Below are positions 53,155 through 62,262 of a DNA stretch of 64,000 bases, in pieces. The notes below the pieces were generated by a model that had not been told where the DNA came from, did not search any database, and saw only the letters and a program-made list of their open reading frames with translations. The DNA lies in NCBI RefSeq assembly GCF_037154075.1, contig NZ_JBANRJ010000001.1, positions 1,099,501 to 1,163,500 on the forward strand, in the 5' to 3' direction. Position numbers and translations under genes: made by a program. Each line of letters opens with the position of its first letter. Position 1 is the stretch's first letter. The DNA comes from Sphingobium aromaticiconvertens (GTDB lineage Bacteria > Pseudomonadota > Alphaproteobacteria > Sphingomonadales > Sphingomonadaceae).

Positions 53155-53444
53155 TCGGGTTGTGAAACAAAGGCGGGCAAGTCGTCGTCGTCATGCGGAC
53201 GCATCAACGCCCGGACGGCGGGGACCATCGCTTGCGGCACCAGCATCATCTCCAGCCCGAGCGCACGAGAGACATTCATGAGCGTCGTGGCGCGCGCTGC
53301 AGCAATGCCCGTTTCGATATCGCGATAGCGTGGACGGGATATGCCAGCCAGATCGGCCACCTGCTCTTGCGTCAATCCGGCGGCCAGCCTCGCCTGCCGC
53401 AGGAGTTCGCCGAGTTCGCGCAGGGTTTCAGATATAGCGCCCAT
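53151..53444 (-). CDS. hipB: HipB-family XRE antitoxin
   Basis: 97 residues from ATG 53444, which has GGGGA upstream; ATG 53456 is possible. The helix-turn-helix ELLRQARLAAGLTQEQVADLAGISRPRYRDIETG is followed by a dimer/strand region and an acidic tail (RPHDDDDLPAF). It neutralises HipA and represses the operon. Confidence 0.9.
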   Translation of the reverse strand: MGAISETLRELGELLRQARLAAGLTQEQVADLAGISRPRYRDIETGIAAARATTLMNVSRALGLEMMLVPQAMVPAVRALMRPHDDDDLPAFVSQPD

Positions 53445-53554
53445 AATGATCCCCATACGATTCAAAATGAAATCACATGAAGCGTCTACATATCTTACTT
53501 CGGCCGGCACGTCAAATTTGAATGATCCCTTTCCATATCATATAAGCTGAATGA

Positions 53555-53570
53555 GATATGTAAACATATC
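53555..53570. promoter_or_regulatory. Palindrome upstream of hipBA
   Basis: GATATGTAAACATATC is a palindrome with arms GATATGT / ACATATC in an AT-rich stretch 111 bases before the hipB start. A half-site-like CTACATATC lies nearer the gene (53487-53495). Probable HipB operator. Confidence 0.55.
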
Positions 53571-53673
53571 ACGCTCTGGATGACGTCTGCCAGTTCAGGA
53601 GGGAAGAGAACGAGGCGCTGGTGGCGACGAGGCGCTGAAAAATGCCCATCTTAGGGTCTGGCGGCTCATAATC

Positions 53674-53703
53674 TGTCCGAAATTTGCAGTCGTATTTCGG
53701 ACA
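53674..53703. repeat. Island palindrome, copy 2
   Basis: Same TGTCCGAAAT / ATTTCGGACA arms and spacing as 38103-38132, with 3 centre bases differing. About 275 bases before att copy 3. Several TTAGGT words follow in the next 170 bases, as around copy 1. Confidence 0.75.
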
Positions 53704-53978
53704 GCGTTGGCTCCTCACCCTAGCGCGCGATACGCTGGGTCGAGCGCTTCGGGATGCGCAGATTTTAGGTTTATCGTGCTGCGCGAAAATTAGGTTTTCG
53801 TGTTTGAGAGGTCGGAATCGTACCATCCGAATCATTGGCCTGATTGATCTGTTTTTAGGTCGGAATTTTCCGTCGAGGGACTCGAACCTCCGAAGCAAAA
53901 AGTCCCAGGGTATCGATTATGGTATCGACAGATGACAACCACAGTAAAATATTGAATTATAATAATAAATATGCCGTT

Positions 53979-54000
53979 TTCGAGTCCTCTTCTGGCACCA
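53979..54000 (+). repeat. Attachment-site copy 3
   Basis: Matches the tRNA-Leu bases 30754-30776 except that one G of the GGG in TCTGGGCACC is missing. An inverted copy of part of the T-arm (GGACTCGAACCTCC) lies 100 bases upstream at 53878-53891. Integrase 3 follows. Confidence 0.82.
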
Positions 54001-54167
54001 GCACTTCTCAAGTGCTTGAAATCTCTTGGGGATCGTCCAGAAAACGGTCCCCAGAGAGCATCTGCTACTCCAAACTGCTACGGGAAAATGGCCCATCGTC
54101 AGGCCGAAAATCCCGGAAAATCGTGCCTGTTGAGGGCTGTGTTTGCTACGGTAAGCTGCTACGGGAT

Positions 54168-55118
54168 TTGCCTCGCGGCGTGCTTCGACGGGGGCAAAAA
54201 CTCTACTATCGGCACTCGATCCCGGTGGACGCTCAGCGTCTGCTGAATCGGCTCGAAATCTGGCGCTCGCTGCGCACCGACAGCCTTGCCGTTGCCATGC
54301 GTCGATTACCGGGAGTGATGGCCCGGATCGAAATGGAGATTGAGCATGTCCGCGCAATGGCGGGCTTGCCAGTCGATGCGATGCTCATCCGACCGTTGGA
54401 CGACGATCTAGCCGACGATAGGATTTCGATCCCCGTCGTGTCGCTGGCCACTGAACGCGGCCAACTCGACACCCCACTCACGCTGGCTGAAGCGTATCGC
54501 AACTACATCGACGATCCGACACGCGCATGGACCGCCAACAGGCGGGAGGCGTATGAGACGAGCCGGAAGCTGGCCGTTGCCCTGATCGGTGAGGCGGTCC
54601 CCGTCGCATCGATCTCGCGTGCGCATTGTCGCGATATGCTCGATGTGCTGCGCTTCCTGCCCGCCAACGCGGGAAAGCTGTTTCCGAAGCTCTCGCCGCG
54701 CGAGGCGACGGATCGCGCCCGCCTGCGCGGCGACATCAAGGTGATCAGCGCGGCGAATGCCAACTCGCTGATGTCGAATATGAGCAGCTTCCTCAACTGG
54801 GCAGTCAACGAGGAACTGCTCGCCCGCAACCCGGCACGAGGGCTGCGCCTGCCCGATCCCATCAACAAGCAGGACAAGCGCTCACCGTTCGACCGCGACC
54901 AGCTTCATGCGATCTTCAACGCGCCTCTTTATCGCGGCTGCGTCGATGGCGCGCGCGGATATAATAAGGTTGGCACCCAGCGCCCACGCAATGCGCGGTT
55001 CTGGGTGTCGCTCATCGCTTTGTTCACCGGCGCGCGATTGGGCGAAATCTGCCAGCTTGATGCCACGGATATACGCCCAGACGATGGCAGAGCGCGGTTT
55101 TGCGGCGATCGCGCTTGA
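54168..55118 (+). pseudogene. Tyrosine integrase 3, C-terminally truncated
   Basis: From TTG 54168 (MPRGVLRRGQKLYYRHSIPVD) the protein has the N-terminal domain, a SAM-like core-binding domain (LTLAEAYRNYIDDPTRAWTANRR), and the start of the catalytic domain up to FTGARLGEICQLDATDIR with the first arginine. Similarity stops near 55075 and the His, Arg and Tyr residues are gone. It belongs to a different integrase type from copies 1 and 2. In the leader CTGCTACGGGA occurs twice (54075-54085 and 54156-54166). Confidence 0.82.
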
Positions 55119-55365
55119 CCCCTCCTATACCGGCGAAAGCGGCGGCGAGCCCGGCATGTCGGAAGCGTTCGCTCAAGACGCGTTTCGCTTGCTTATTTTT
55201 TCCAGGGAAAAAGCGGGTGTCCAGAGCTCCGGTTTAGGACTGGCAGTCGTTCACGCGATTGCGCGCGCATGGCGGCGAGACCACCTACGCCATGGCCGAC
55301 GGAGTTTCGACTTTCCGCATCATCATCCCACGGCGGATCATCGTGGCGATCAGCAACGGGACTAA
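55079..55365 (+). pseudogene. Chimeric gene scraps: alpha/beta hydrolase piece joined to histidine-kinase end
   Basis: One frame reads YAQTMAERGFAAIALDPSYTGESGGEP, an alpha/beta-hydrolase (dienelactone-hydrolase-like) fragment. It passes at about 55155 straight into MSEAFAQDAFRLLIFSREKA and SSGLGLAVVHAIARA, the G2 box of a histidine kinase. A frameshift near 55268 leads to HGGETTYAMADGVSTFRIII, the kinase C-terminus, with a stop further on. Both parents are otherwise absent. The following 55371-55781 shows no coding signal. Confidence 0.65.
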
Positions 55366-55781
55366 ATCCGACAATGCCCAATGACGGAGCTGGTTTTGGC
55401 ATAAGCCGACATCGCCGCAGCGGCGTACGAACGGCGCCTAGCCGCCTGGTCAAAAGCCTCATCGAAGGGGCAGCTTTCCTGCACTCGCCTTTCCGGACCT
55501 GACATTCCGCAAGCAGCCAAGAGCCGACATTCGCGGGGTTCACGGCATCCTGTTCCCGAACGAGCAAGTCTGCCGGTCCGGGCATAGGCGAATGTCCGGT
55601 CCTGAGAGAGGGTGCTGGGATAGCTGCCGTTCGCCTGGCGTCGCCTGCCGACCATTTGCCGTTCTAGGGCAAATTCCAGGTTTCGGAACCGGTCATTCAT
55701 TCGGACTCCAAGCCGGACTCATATGGATGAATTAAGATAGTCAGTTTCGCCATGAGCTTCAGCGCAAGCCTAAAACAAGTT

Positions 55782-57611
55782 TCAGCCCAACTTCTGCTTC
55801 GCAATGTAATCCTCGATACCGGTCGAAAGAACAACAAGCGGTGCCGCGCCGGTCTGGATCACCGCATCATTAAAGTCGCGTATGTCGAACTTTGGCCCCA
55901 GTTCCGCCTTGGCCTTTTCGCGTAAACGCACAATTTCGCTGTGCCCGACTTTATAACCGCAGGCCTGCGCGGGCGATGCACAGTAGCGGTCAATTTCGCT
56001 GGTGCATGCTACCCTCGCGCGACCGGTGCTTGATGCGAGATAGTCGATCGCCTGATTGCGCGACCATTTCTTGGTGTGGAGGCCGGTATCGACCACCAGG
56101 CGAGACGCACGGAAGCGCATCGCTTGGTACATGCCGAGCTGACCGAAGGGGTCGTTCTTGTAAAAGCCCAGTTCGTCGACCAACTGCTCCGCATAGAGCG
56201 CCCATCCTTCGGTATAGGCATTGAACCCCATGATCGAGCTGATCAGCGGCACGTCATCGCGATGCTCGGCAACATAGGCGCCTTGCCATGCATGCCCCGG
56301 CAGGCCTTCATGCGCCGAAAGCGACGGAATGGTGAATTTTGGCCAATTTCCTGTGTCCTGAAGGTTGATATAGTAGATGGCCGGCCGCTTGCCGTCGAGC
56401 GACGCGAAGTTCATATAACCCAACGCTGCGCCCGCCTCGATGTCAGGTGGCACTCGCTTTACCTGGATGTCGGCCTTTAGCTGCATTTTCGAAATTTGCG
56501 GCAACATCGCGCGCAGTTCCGAGATTTTGCTCTGAACATAAGCGACCGCGTCCCCCTTGCCTGCGTCGGTGTTGGGGAAGAGTTGCCGGGAATCTTTACT
56601 GAGGGCTGCCAGCCGCTCGCCGATCGTGCCCTGCGTCAGGCCCTGGGTCTTGAGCACCGCATCCATATGGCCGTCCAACTCGCGGCCCTGGTCGATCCCC
56701 ATCTGGTGGACCTGTTCAGGCGTCAGGTCTGTACTCGTAGCATATTGTAGCCCCCAGCTATAATAGGCTTCGCCCTGCGGCAGCTTCCATACACCAGCAT
56801 CGCTTGTAGCCTTGGCGCGTGCAGCGGTAACAGCAGCAAGTTGGCGATCTAGCGCAGGATAGACGGTGCCGCTGACGATTTTGGTCGCGCGTGCGCTCCA
56901 ATCTCCGGCGATGCCTTTCTCTTGGGTGCGACGCGTGATCGAGGCGACCATACGCAATTGTGCCGCCGGGGTAGCGCGCAGCCCCTTCATCTGGGCGAGC
57001 GCCGTGTCGAGCACGAAGTCGGGGGGCAACACCCCTGCCGCCACATCATGCCGAAACTGTTCGGTTTCCTGATCCAATACAACCGCAAAGGCCGCGAGGC
57101 GGGACAGATAGGCTTCTGCGTCTGCACTGACTTCTATCCGGTGTACCGAGTCGAGAAATTCAGGGATGCTTTGATAGGCACCATCCTGCTGGCTAATGAC
57201 ATAAGGTGAACCGCCGCCGAAAGTGCCGACGCTACCATAGGAAAAGCGTGCACCGGCTGCGCCATTCACCAGTTCATAGGCGACCGAATCGTAAAGCAGC
57301 ACATCATGCCCCTGCAGGGATGCGCGATCGACGCTGGCGAGCATCTTCTGATATTTAGCGATGTTGGTAAAAGTCCTGGCGCGCGCCTTTACTGATCTAT
57401 CGTCAAGTTTTGTACGGGCTGAGGCGCGATTGCCGCTGTCCATGCCCAGATAACTCAACTGCTCGGGCGATATGGCTAATTCATCATCGACGATCGCGTC
57501 GAGCATGGTTGCGAGCTTTGGATTGATTGCGGCAAAGGCTGGCCACCCCATACCTGCAAGGGCTGATGCAGCGGTCGAAGACAGGATAAAATTTCTGCGG
57601 CTGACGATCAT
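55782..57611 (-). CDS. DUF885 family exported metallopeptidase-like protein
   Basis: 609 residues from ATG 57611. A Tat signal (SRRNFILSSTAASALAGMGWPAFA) then the DUF885 domain: the zinc motif SAHEGLPGHAWQ (HExxxxH-type), a downstream glutamate in YTEGWALYAEQLVDELG, and C-terminal GRARVACTSEIDRYCASPAQACGYKVG. Family members are periplasmic dipeptidase-like enzymes of unclear substrate. Full length and apparently functional; it seems to be outside the broken island DNA. Confidence 0.87.
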   Translation of the reverse strand: MIVSRRNFILSSTAASALAGMGWPAFAAINPKLATMLDAIVDDELAISPEQLSYLGMDSGNRASARTKLDDRSVKARARTFTNIAKYQKMLASVDRASLQGHDVLLYDSVAYELVNGAAGARFSYGSVGTFGGGSPYVISQQDGAYQSIPEFLDSVHRIEVSADAEAYLSRLAAFAVVLDQETEQFRHDVAAGVLPPDFVLDTALAQMKGLRATPAAQLRMVASITRRTQEKGIAGDWSARATKIVSGTVYPALDRQLAAVTAARAKATSDAGVWKLPQGEAYYSWGLQYATSTDLTPEQVHQMGIDQGRELDGHMDAVLKTQGLTQGTIGERLAALSKDSRQLFPNTDAGKGDAVAYVQSKISELRAMLPQISKMQLKADIQVKRVPPDIEAGAALGYMNFASLDGKRPAIYYINLQDTGNWPKFTIPSLSAHEGLPGHAWQGAYVAEHRDDVPLISSIMGFNAYTEGWALYAEQLVDELGFYKNDPFGQLGMYQAMRFRASRLVVDTGLHTKKWSRNQAIDYLASSTGRARVACTSEIDRYCASPAQACGYKVGHSEIVRLREKAKAELGPKFDIRDFNDAVIQTGAAPLVVLSTGIEDYIAKQKLG

Positions 57612-57886
57612 GCATGGCTCCTTTTGCAGGGATGGCGCGCACGTTAGCGACTTCTGTACATGTGTACAACGGGCCGGGTTGGTGCGCATGTGCGCGGCGA
57701 GCGCCCAAGGATCGTGTAGCTTTATATTTCAGCCGTCCGTCCCAAATACGCAGAGATCACGCGCTCGTTCCTCATCCAAAGCTTCCGAATCCGATCACCG
57801 AAGCAAAATCTTGTGATCGACGCCATGGCCTGACAATGCCACAATGAACTAGACTAGGCTTCAAGTTCTGGGGAGGGGACAAGCAG

Positions 57887-57907
57887 ATGGATATTCAGCT
57901 GGGCTGA
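57887..57907 (+). CDS. Leader mini-ORF coupled to the TIR gene
   Basis: GGGAGGGG (57871-57878) is a strong ribosome site placed 8 bases before ATG 57887, which encodes only MDIQLG and stops in TGATG, overlapping the TIR start. The TIR ATG itself has no good ribosome site. Translation of the TIR protein probably depends on reinitiation after the leader. Confidence 0.5.
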   Translation: MDIQLG

Positions 57908-59490
57908 TGGCGAAGGCAGTCACCGACGCATCCGGGGAGGGACGCACATATCGGGCGTTTCTCAGCTACAGCCATGCTGATGAGCACGCCGCGCGACGGT
58001 TGCATCGATGGCTGGAGGCTTATCGCATCCCTTCACATCTGGTCGGTTCCGTATCGCCCTTGGGGGTGGTTCCGCGTCGATTGAACCCGATCTTTCGGGA
58101 CCGCGCCGAACTGCCAGCGGCATCCAGTCTCGACAGAGAGGTTCGGCGGGCATTGTCCGCGTCGGACGTATTGCTCGTCCTCTGTTCGCCGTCCGCCAAG
58201 GCATCTCGATGGGTCGATGCCGAAATCGCCTTATTTCGCACTCTGCATCCCGATCGCCCAGTTATCGCGGCCTTGCTGACAGGCGACCCCGCCGACAGCT
58301 TTCCCACAGCGCTGCTCCAGCCGGACGCGAAGGGTGCGAAACATGAGCCGATCGCGGCGGATTTTCGCCCGGAGCACGACGGCGCGAAGCTGGCCCGGCT
58401 AAAGATCGTTGCGGGTCTGACCGGCGTGGCGCTGGATCAGATCATCCAACGGGAAGCGCAACGCCAATTGCGGCGCGTGATTGCCGTCACGCTCGCCACC
58501 TTCCTTTTGGCGCTATCCATGGCCCTCATGCTGATCTTCGTCATACGTGCGCGGAACGAGGCGGAAGATCAGCGGCAACAGGCAGAAGGGCTGATCGAGT
58601 TCATGTTGACCGACCTCAGGCAGAAGCTGCAAGGCGTGGGCCGACTGGATATTCTGCAAACGGTCAACAAGCGGGCGCTCGCTTATTATGCTGATCAGTC
58701 GGATCTGAAGACCCTGTCTGCCGATTCGCTGGACAGGCGCGCCCGTATTCTCCATGCAATGGGTGAAGATGATCACAGACGTGGCGATGTGGCTGGCGCC
58801 CTAGGGAAATTCCTCGAAGCCCATCGCGTGACCGGCGCCCTTCTTGCGGCCGCCCCCCGCGATCCAACGCGCCTGTTCGCCCATGCCCAGAGCGAGTTCT
58901 GGCTTGGTTACGTCGATTTCATACGCTCTCGCTACGATACCGCTTTGCCGCGTTTTACGGCTTATCGGGCCTTGGCGAACCGTCTTGTCCAATTGGTTCC
59001 GGACAATCAGGCCTATTGGCGGGAACTGGGCTATGCGCAGGGGAATATCTGCACTATCGCGGTATCGCGCCGCGGACCGCCTGCACATCTCAATGAATGT
59101 CGCAACGCGCTGGCCACGATGGAACGGGTGGGCCGGATGGTCCCGGATGACCAAAGCCTAGATGCAGACATTGCCAACCGTCATGCTTGGATGGCAGATG
59201 CCCTGCGCGTGCATGGGCGGGATGCGGATGCCCTGCGCGAGCGAACCCGCCAAGCCACGATCATCCAGGCTCTGCTCAGAGACGATCCGAAAAATGCGAG
59301 TTATTTGCAGGACTGGATGCTTGCGCGCTATTCCGTGTCACAATTACTCTATGCATTGGGTAGGACGGAGCGCGCGGAGCGGCTTAGAGAGGAAGCGCGT
59401 CGCGATGTGGACAAGTTGATCGTGTCGGACCCGGAAAATAATGACTGGCGCCTTTGGCAGAAAAAGCTCGAACAACCTTTAGACCGTTAA
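57907..59490 (+). CDS. TIR domain - membrane helix - TPR protein
   Basis: 527 residues. Residues 14-130 are a TIR domain (RAFLSYSHADEHAARRLHRWLE, LNPIFRDRAELPAASSLD, VLLVLCSPSAKASRWVDAEI) with the catalytic-type glutamate at 106. One membrane helix spans about 190-213 (VIAVTLATFLLALSMALMLIFVI), then a coiled segment and TPR-like repeats from about 240 to the end (LDRRARILHAMGEDDHRRGDVAGALGKFLEAHRVTG). The TIR would face the cytoplasm and the TPR part probably the periplasm. Bacterial TIRs cleave NAD+ or make NAD-derived signals. First of three co-directional genes. Confidence 0.88.
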   Translation: MAKAVTDASGEGRTYRAFLSYSHADEHAARRLHRWLEAYRIPSHLVGSVSPLGVVPRRLNPIFRDRAELPAASSLDREVRRALSASDVLLVLCSPSAKASRWVDAEIALFRTLHPDRPVIAALLTGDPADSFPTALLQPDAKGAKHEPIAADFRPEHDGAKLARLKIVAGLTGVALDQIIQREAQRQLRRVIAVTLATFLLALSMALMLIFVIRARNEAEDQRQQAEGLIEFMLTDLRQKLQGVGRLDILQTVNKRALAYYADQSDLKTLSADSLDRRARILHAMGEDDHRRGDVAGALGKFLEAHRVTGALLAAAPRDPTRLFAHAQSEFWLGYVDFIRSRYDTALPRFTAYRALANRLVQLVPDNQAYWRELGYAQGNICTIAVSRRGPPAHLNECRNALATMERVGRMVPDDQSLDADIANRHAWMADALRVHGRDADALRERTRQATIIQALLRDDPKNASYLQDWMLARYSVSQLLYALGRTERAERLREEARRDVDKLIVSDPENNDWRLWQKKLEQPLDR

Positions 59491-59501
59491 GGGGAATTAT
59501 C

Positions 59502-59981
59502 ATGTCGGCATGGAATTATAAGCAATATGCATTAGCGCCACTACCGCCCCTCGACATCACGTGCGAAAAACCGATACGCTTCAACGTCATTCTGAAAGCC
59601 GAAGACGGGAAGATCGTCCTGCGATACGAGCAGCCCGATGCGCCCGACCGGAACTATATCGCCATCACGCAAGATACGGTGGTGGAGGTGGCGCTGCTGG
59701 GGGATCAGGTCTATTTCTCAAATGAACTCGATGCTATCACGACCAAGGAAGCTCTGTCTTCCTTCTATGGCGGCCTGGAATATGATGGCTATGATGAGAA
59801 GTTGGACCGCTACAAGATCGTTCGTTTTCGGGCGCGCTATAACCAGGGTGGCAGATATGGCACGCGTCATCGGTTCAACATCAATGTCGATCTTTTGCAA
59901 CTATCTGAGTGCGGAGAGCCGCATTGGATTACGCTGTCCATCGATCCCGATATTAAAAATCCGCCGCCCAAGGCTAACTGA
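59502..59981 (+). CDS. Uncharacterised beta-rich protein in the TIR cassette
   Basis: 159 residues from ATG 59502, with GGGGAA in front, 11 bases after the TIR gene. No membrane segment. Alternating strands (IRFNVILKAEDGKIVLRYEQP, VVEVALLGDQVYFSN, RFNINVDLLQL) suggest a beta-sandwich. Conserved-looking clusters are PDRNYIAITQDT, YGGLEYDGYD, ARYNQGGRYGTRHRFNINVD and LSIDPDIKNPPP. I do not recognise a named family. Position between the TIR and SLOG genes implies a shared role. Confidence 0.78.
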   Translation: MSAWNYKQYALAPLPPLDITCEKPIRFNVILKAEDGKIVLRYEQPDAPDRNYIAITQDTVVEVALLGDQVYFSNELDAITTKEALSSFYGGLEYDGYDEKLDRYKIVRFRARYNQGGRYGTRHRFNINVDLLQLSECGEPHWITLSIDPDIKNPPPKAN

Positions 59982-60007
59982 TTTCGGCTTTACCGAGCGA
60001 TGATGTC

Positions 60008-61483
60008 ATGAATCTTCCTATACTGGCCCAAATCAGGCAAATCGCGCGCGCAGGAGACACGCTCCGCGCCTGGCGCATGTTCGAGGGCGCAGGTCTTGTT
60101 GCATCGGAGGCGTCCGATGCGCTGAGTCTCAAGGGCAAGCTGTTGAAGGACCGGGCGCTTCGCAGTGGTAATCCAGAACGGAACTCGCTCCTTGGAGAGG
60201 CGCAAGATGCCTATTTGCGTTCCGCTGGAGATCGCCGCGCCACATATCCTTTGATCAATGCGGCGACGATCGCGTTTCTCAATGGCAAGAACGATCATGC
60301 CCGCCTGCTCGCCGAGCGGGTTCTATCCCTGCTGGAGAGCCGCGAGCATGAGCCAGAAACACGCTATTGGCTTGGCGCGACATCGGCAGAAGCACAGCTT
60401 CTTCTGGGCAATATAGATGCCAGTCGGGCGGCGCTCGAACAGGCAGTCGGTACTGCCCCGGACGCGTGGGAAGACCATGCGGCGACGCTCCAGCAGCTCA
60501 AGCAAATACTGGATCGGATGGGTGAGCCAGCCGGAATCTTCGATCATCTATGCCCACCCCCCAGCCTTTATTTTAGCGGAATCATCGGGCTACCGAACGA
60601 TGAGGCAAGTACACTGCAAATGCTTGGAGCCGCGCTGGATGAAATCCGGCCTGGAGTGGTTTTCGGAGCGCTGGCGGCTGGCGCCGACATTGTGATTGCC
60701 GAAATGGCGATGGCAAGGGGCGCTCAACTTCATGTCGTTCTGCCGACGACCATTGATATTTTTCGGGCAACATCTGTCGCGCAATTTGGCGTTCAATGGG
60801 CCGAACGGTTCGACCGTCTGATCGACACTGCCCACATCGTCGAAACGCTCGATCGAATTCCGTATTTATCCAAAGCCGCGATCTTGCAGGGTTCGGAAAC
60901 CGCCATGGGCCTGGCCCTGCGTCGTGCCCGCACATTGGCGACCCATGCTATCGCGCTACATATCGGCCGGGGGTCCGACGTGCCGACGCCACCTGAGATT
61001 ATATGGCGCGAACAGGGCCTGCCGTTTCAAGACCTGATCCTAGAAGAATCGTTACCACCGAGCGGGCAGGATATGGAGGTTGCAATCAGCAAAGCAATCT
61101 TGGCCTCGCCCGATCCTTTTTCTGCCGGTCCTGGTTCGTCCGTTCGGAAGTCGGAAATAACCACCGATGGTTTTTCGATCCTGCAAGTGGATGACTTGAC
61201 GGCGGCCATGGATTTGGCCGTCGCGATTCTACGGGCGACGCCAGATAGCCGATTGGGGCTTAATTATCGCGTCGTGTCGCCGAGGGAGGGCGTCGAGGAG
61301 TGGGGCAAACTGGCGACGTTGTTAGCGCAGGCCGCACCACAAGGCAGTATTTGCGCGCCCTGGCCTCAAATCGCGGCAATCGACTTATATGCGCCACATC
61401 ATGGTTTCGAAACTGCTGGTGAGATTGTTACGCCGCTTGGTGATTTCCCGATTGGCCTGTTTTGCTTGCCTTCCTTAACCTAA
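60008..61483 (+). CDS. TPR (TRAFs-binding-like) protein with SLOG nucleotide-sensing domain
   Basis: 491 residues. Residues about 5-175 are helical repeats of the TRAFs-binding/DUF4071 type (AQIRQIARAGDTLRAWRMFEGAG, ARLLAERVLSLLE, EAQLLLGNIDASRAALEQAV). Residues about 185-330 form a SLOG-like Rossmann domain: SGIIG at the first strand, VVFGALAAGADIVIAEMAMARG (219-238), LHVVLP (241-246), and SVAQFGVQWAERFDRLIDTA. The remaining 160 residues are unassigned. SLOG domains bind NAD-derived or other nucleotides, as in ThsA of Thoeris. Third gene of the TIR cassette, 26 bases after the second. Confidence 0.8.
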   Translation: MNLPILAQIRQIARAGDTLRAWRMFEGAGLVASEASDALSLKGKLLKDRALRSGNPERNSLLGEAQDAYLRSAGDRRATYPLINAATIAFLNGKNDHARLLAERVLSLLESREHEPETRYWLGATSAEAQLLLGNIDASRAALEQAVGTAPDAWEDHAATLQQLKQILDRMGEPAGIFDHLCPPPSLYFSGIIGLPNDEASTLQMLGAALDEIRPGVVFGALAAGADIVIAEMAMARGAQLHVVLPTTIDIFRATSVAQFGVQWAERFDRLIDTAHIVETLDRIPYLSKAAILQGSETAMGLALRRARTLATHAIALHIGRGSDVPTPPEIIWREQGLPFQDLILEESLPPSGQDMEVAISKAILASPDPFSAGPGSSVRKSEITTDGFSILQVDDLTAAMDLAVAILRATPDSRLGLNYRVVSPREGVEEWGKLATLLAQAAPQGSICAPWPQIAAIDLYAPHHGFETAGEIVTPLGDFPIGLFCLPSLT

Positions 61484-61502
61484 TTGACGACCCTATGCCG
61501 CT

Positions 61503-62207
61503 TCAGCAAATCAGTTCGAGTAGCATACGTGGAGCATGAACTGTCAGCGCATCGTCATCCCGGCTGACAATCCCGCGCCGGATTAATGCCGCGATAGCCC
61601 GAGATGCCGTTTCCCTGGTAGTGTTCGCACTCAGAGCCAAAGTGGTCACCCGCGGCGGCGGCGCGATATGGTCACGTCCATCTGCCAGCGCCAGCAACTC
61701 AGCATAGACACGCCCCGCCGCACTGTAGGTTGTGCGAGCCACCATCCGGTCAAGTGCCCGGTCAAGCTGCCGGGCAAGCAGCCGGGCCATGCCAGCGCCG
61801 ATCTGGGCCTCTGTGGAAACAAGTGCGGCGATTATGGTCGTTTCCGCGCGGAGCAAATACGTATCGACAAGCGCGCATGTCTCGGCGCGATGGGTTGTCG
61901 GGACGGGATAGGCACCGAAAAACTCGCCTGGTCCATGCTGGGCGAGCTGCTGGCGCTGACCATCCATTCTAAACGCTTCGATTCTTACCCCGCCATCAAT
62001 CACCAGCCAACAGTGGTGCGACGGTTCCCCTTGATGGGCCAATATCTGCTTTGCAGCGACGTGCTGAGGTATCAGAATGTGGCTGAGCAATTCCGCTGAT
62101 CGACTGTCGCATCGAAAAATGGCACCGATCGCATCAATTTTCTCTTCGAAATTCAATGATACTGCCCCTTGCCGGATCAGTCGCCAACCGTCCTCTGCAG
62201 CCGGCAT
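61503..62207 (-). CDS. Crp/Fnr-family transcriptional regulator
   Basis: 234 residues. Cyclic-nucleotide-binding-type barrel (FRCDSRSAELLSHILIPQHV, KQILAHQGEPSHHCWLVIDGGVRI), long dimer helix (MARLLARQLDRALDRMVART) and winged helix (VTTLALSANTTRETASRAIAALIRRGIV). No Fnr-type cysteine cluster, and the cAMP-contact residues are not clearly conserved, so the ligand is unknown. Convergent with the SLOG gene. A CRP-like palindrome (62263-62278) lies 56 bases upstream. Confidence 0.87.
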   Translation of the reverse strand: MPAAEDGWRLIRQGAVSLNFEEKIDAIGAIFRCDSRSAELLSHILIPQHVAAKQILAHQGEPSHHCWLVIDGGVRIEAFRMDGQRQQLAQHGPGEFFGAYPVPTTHRAETCALVDTYLLRAETTIIAALVSTEAQIGAGMARLLARQLDRALDRMVARTTYSAAGRVYAELLALADGRDHIAPPPRVTTLALSANTTRETASRAIAALIRRGIVSRDDDALTVHAPRMLLELIC

Positions 62208-62262
62208 AGCCGATTCTGGCAGTTATGCGGAATAGGCAACACGCATCTGGTTTTTTGAGGTC

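Noticed and set aside
53878..53891. A second tRNA gene on the minus strand before att copy 3
   Set aside because: Only the T-arm segment GGAGGTTCGAGTCC is present; acceptor, D and anticodon arms cannot be formed.
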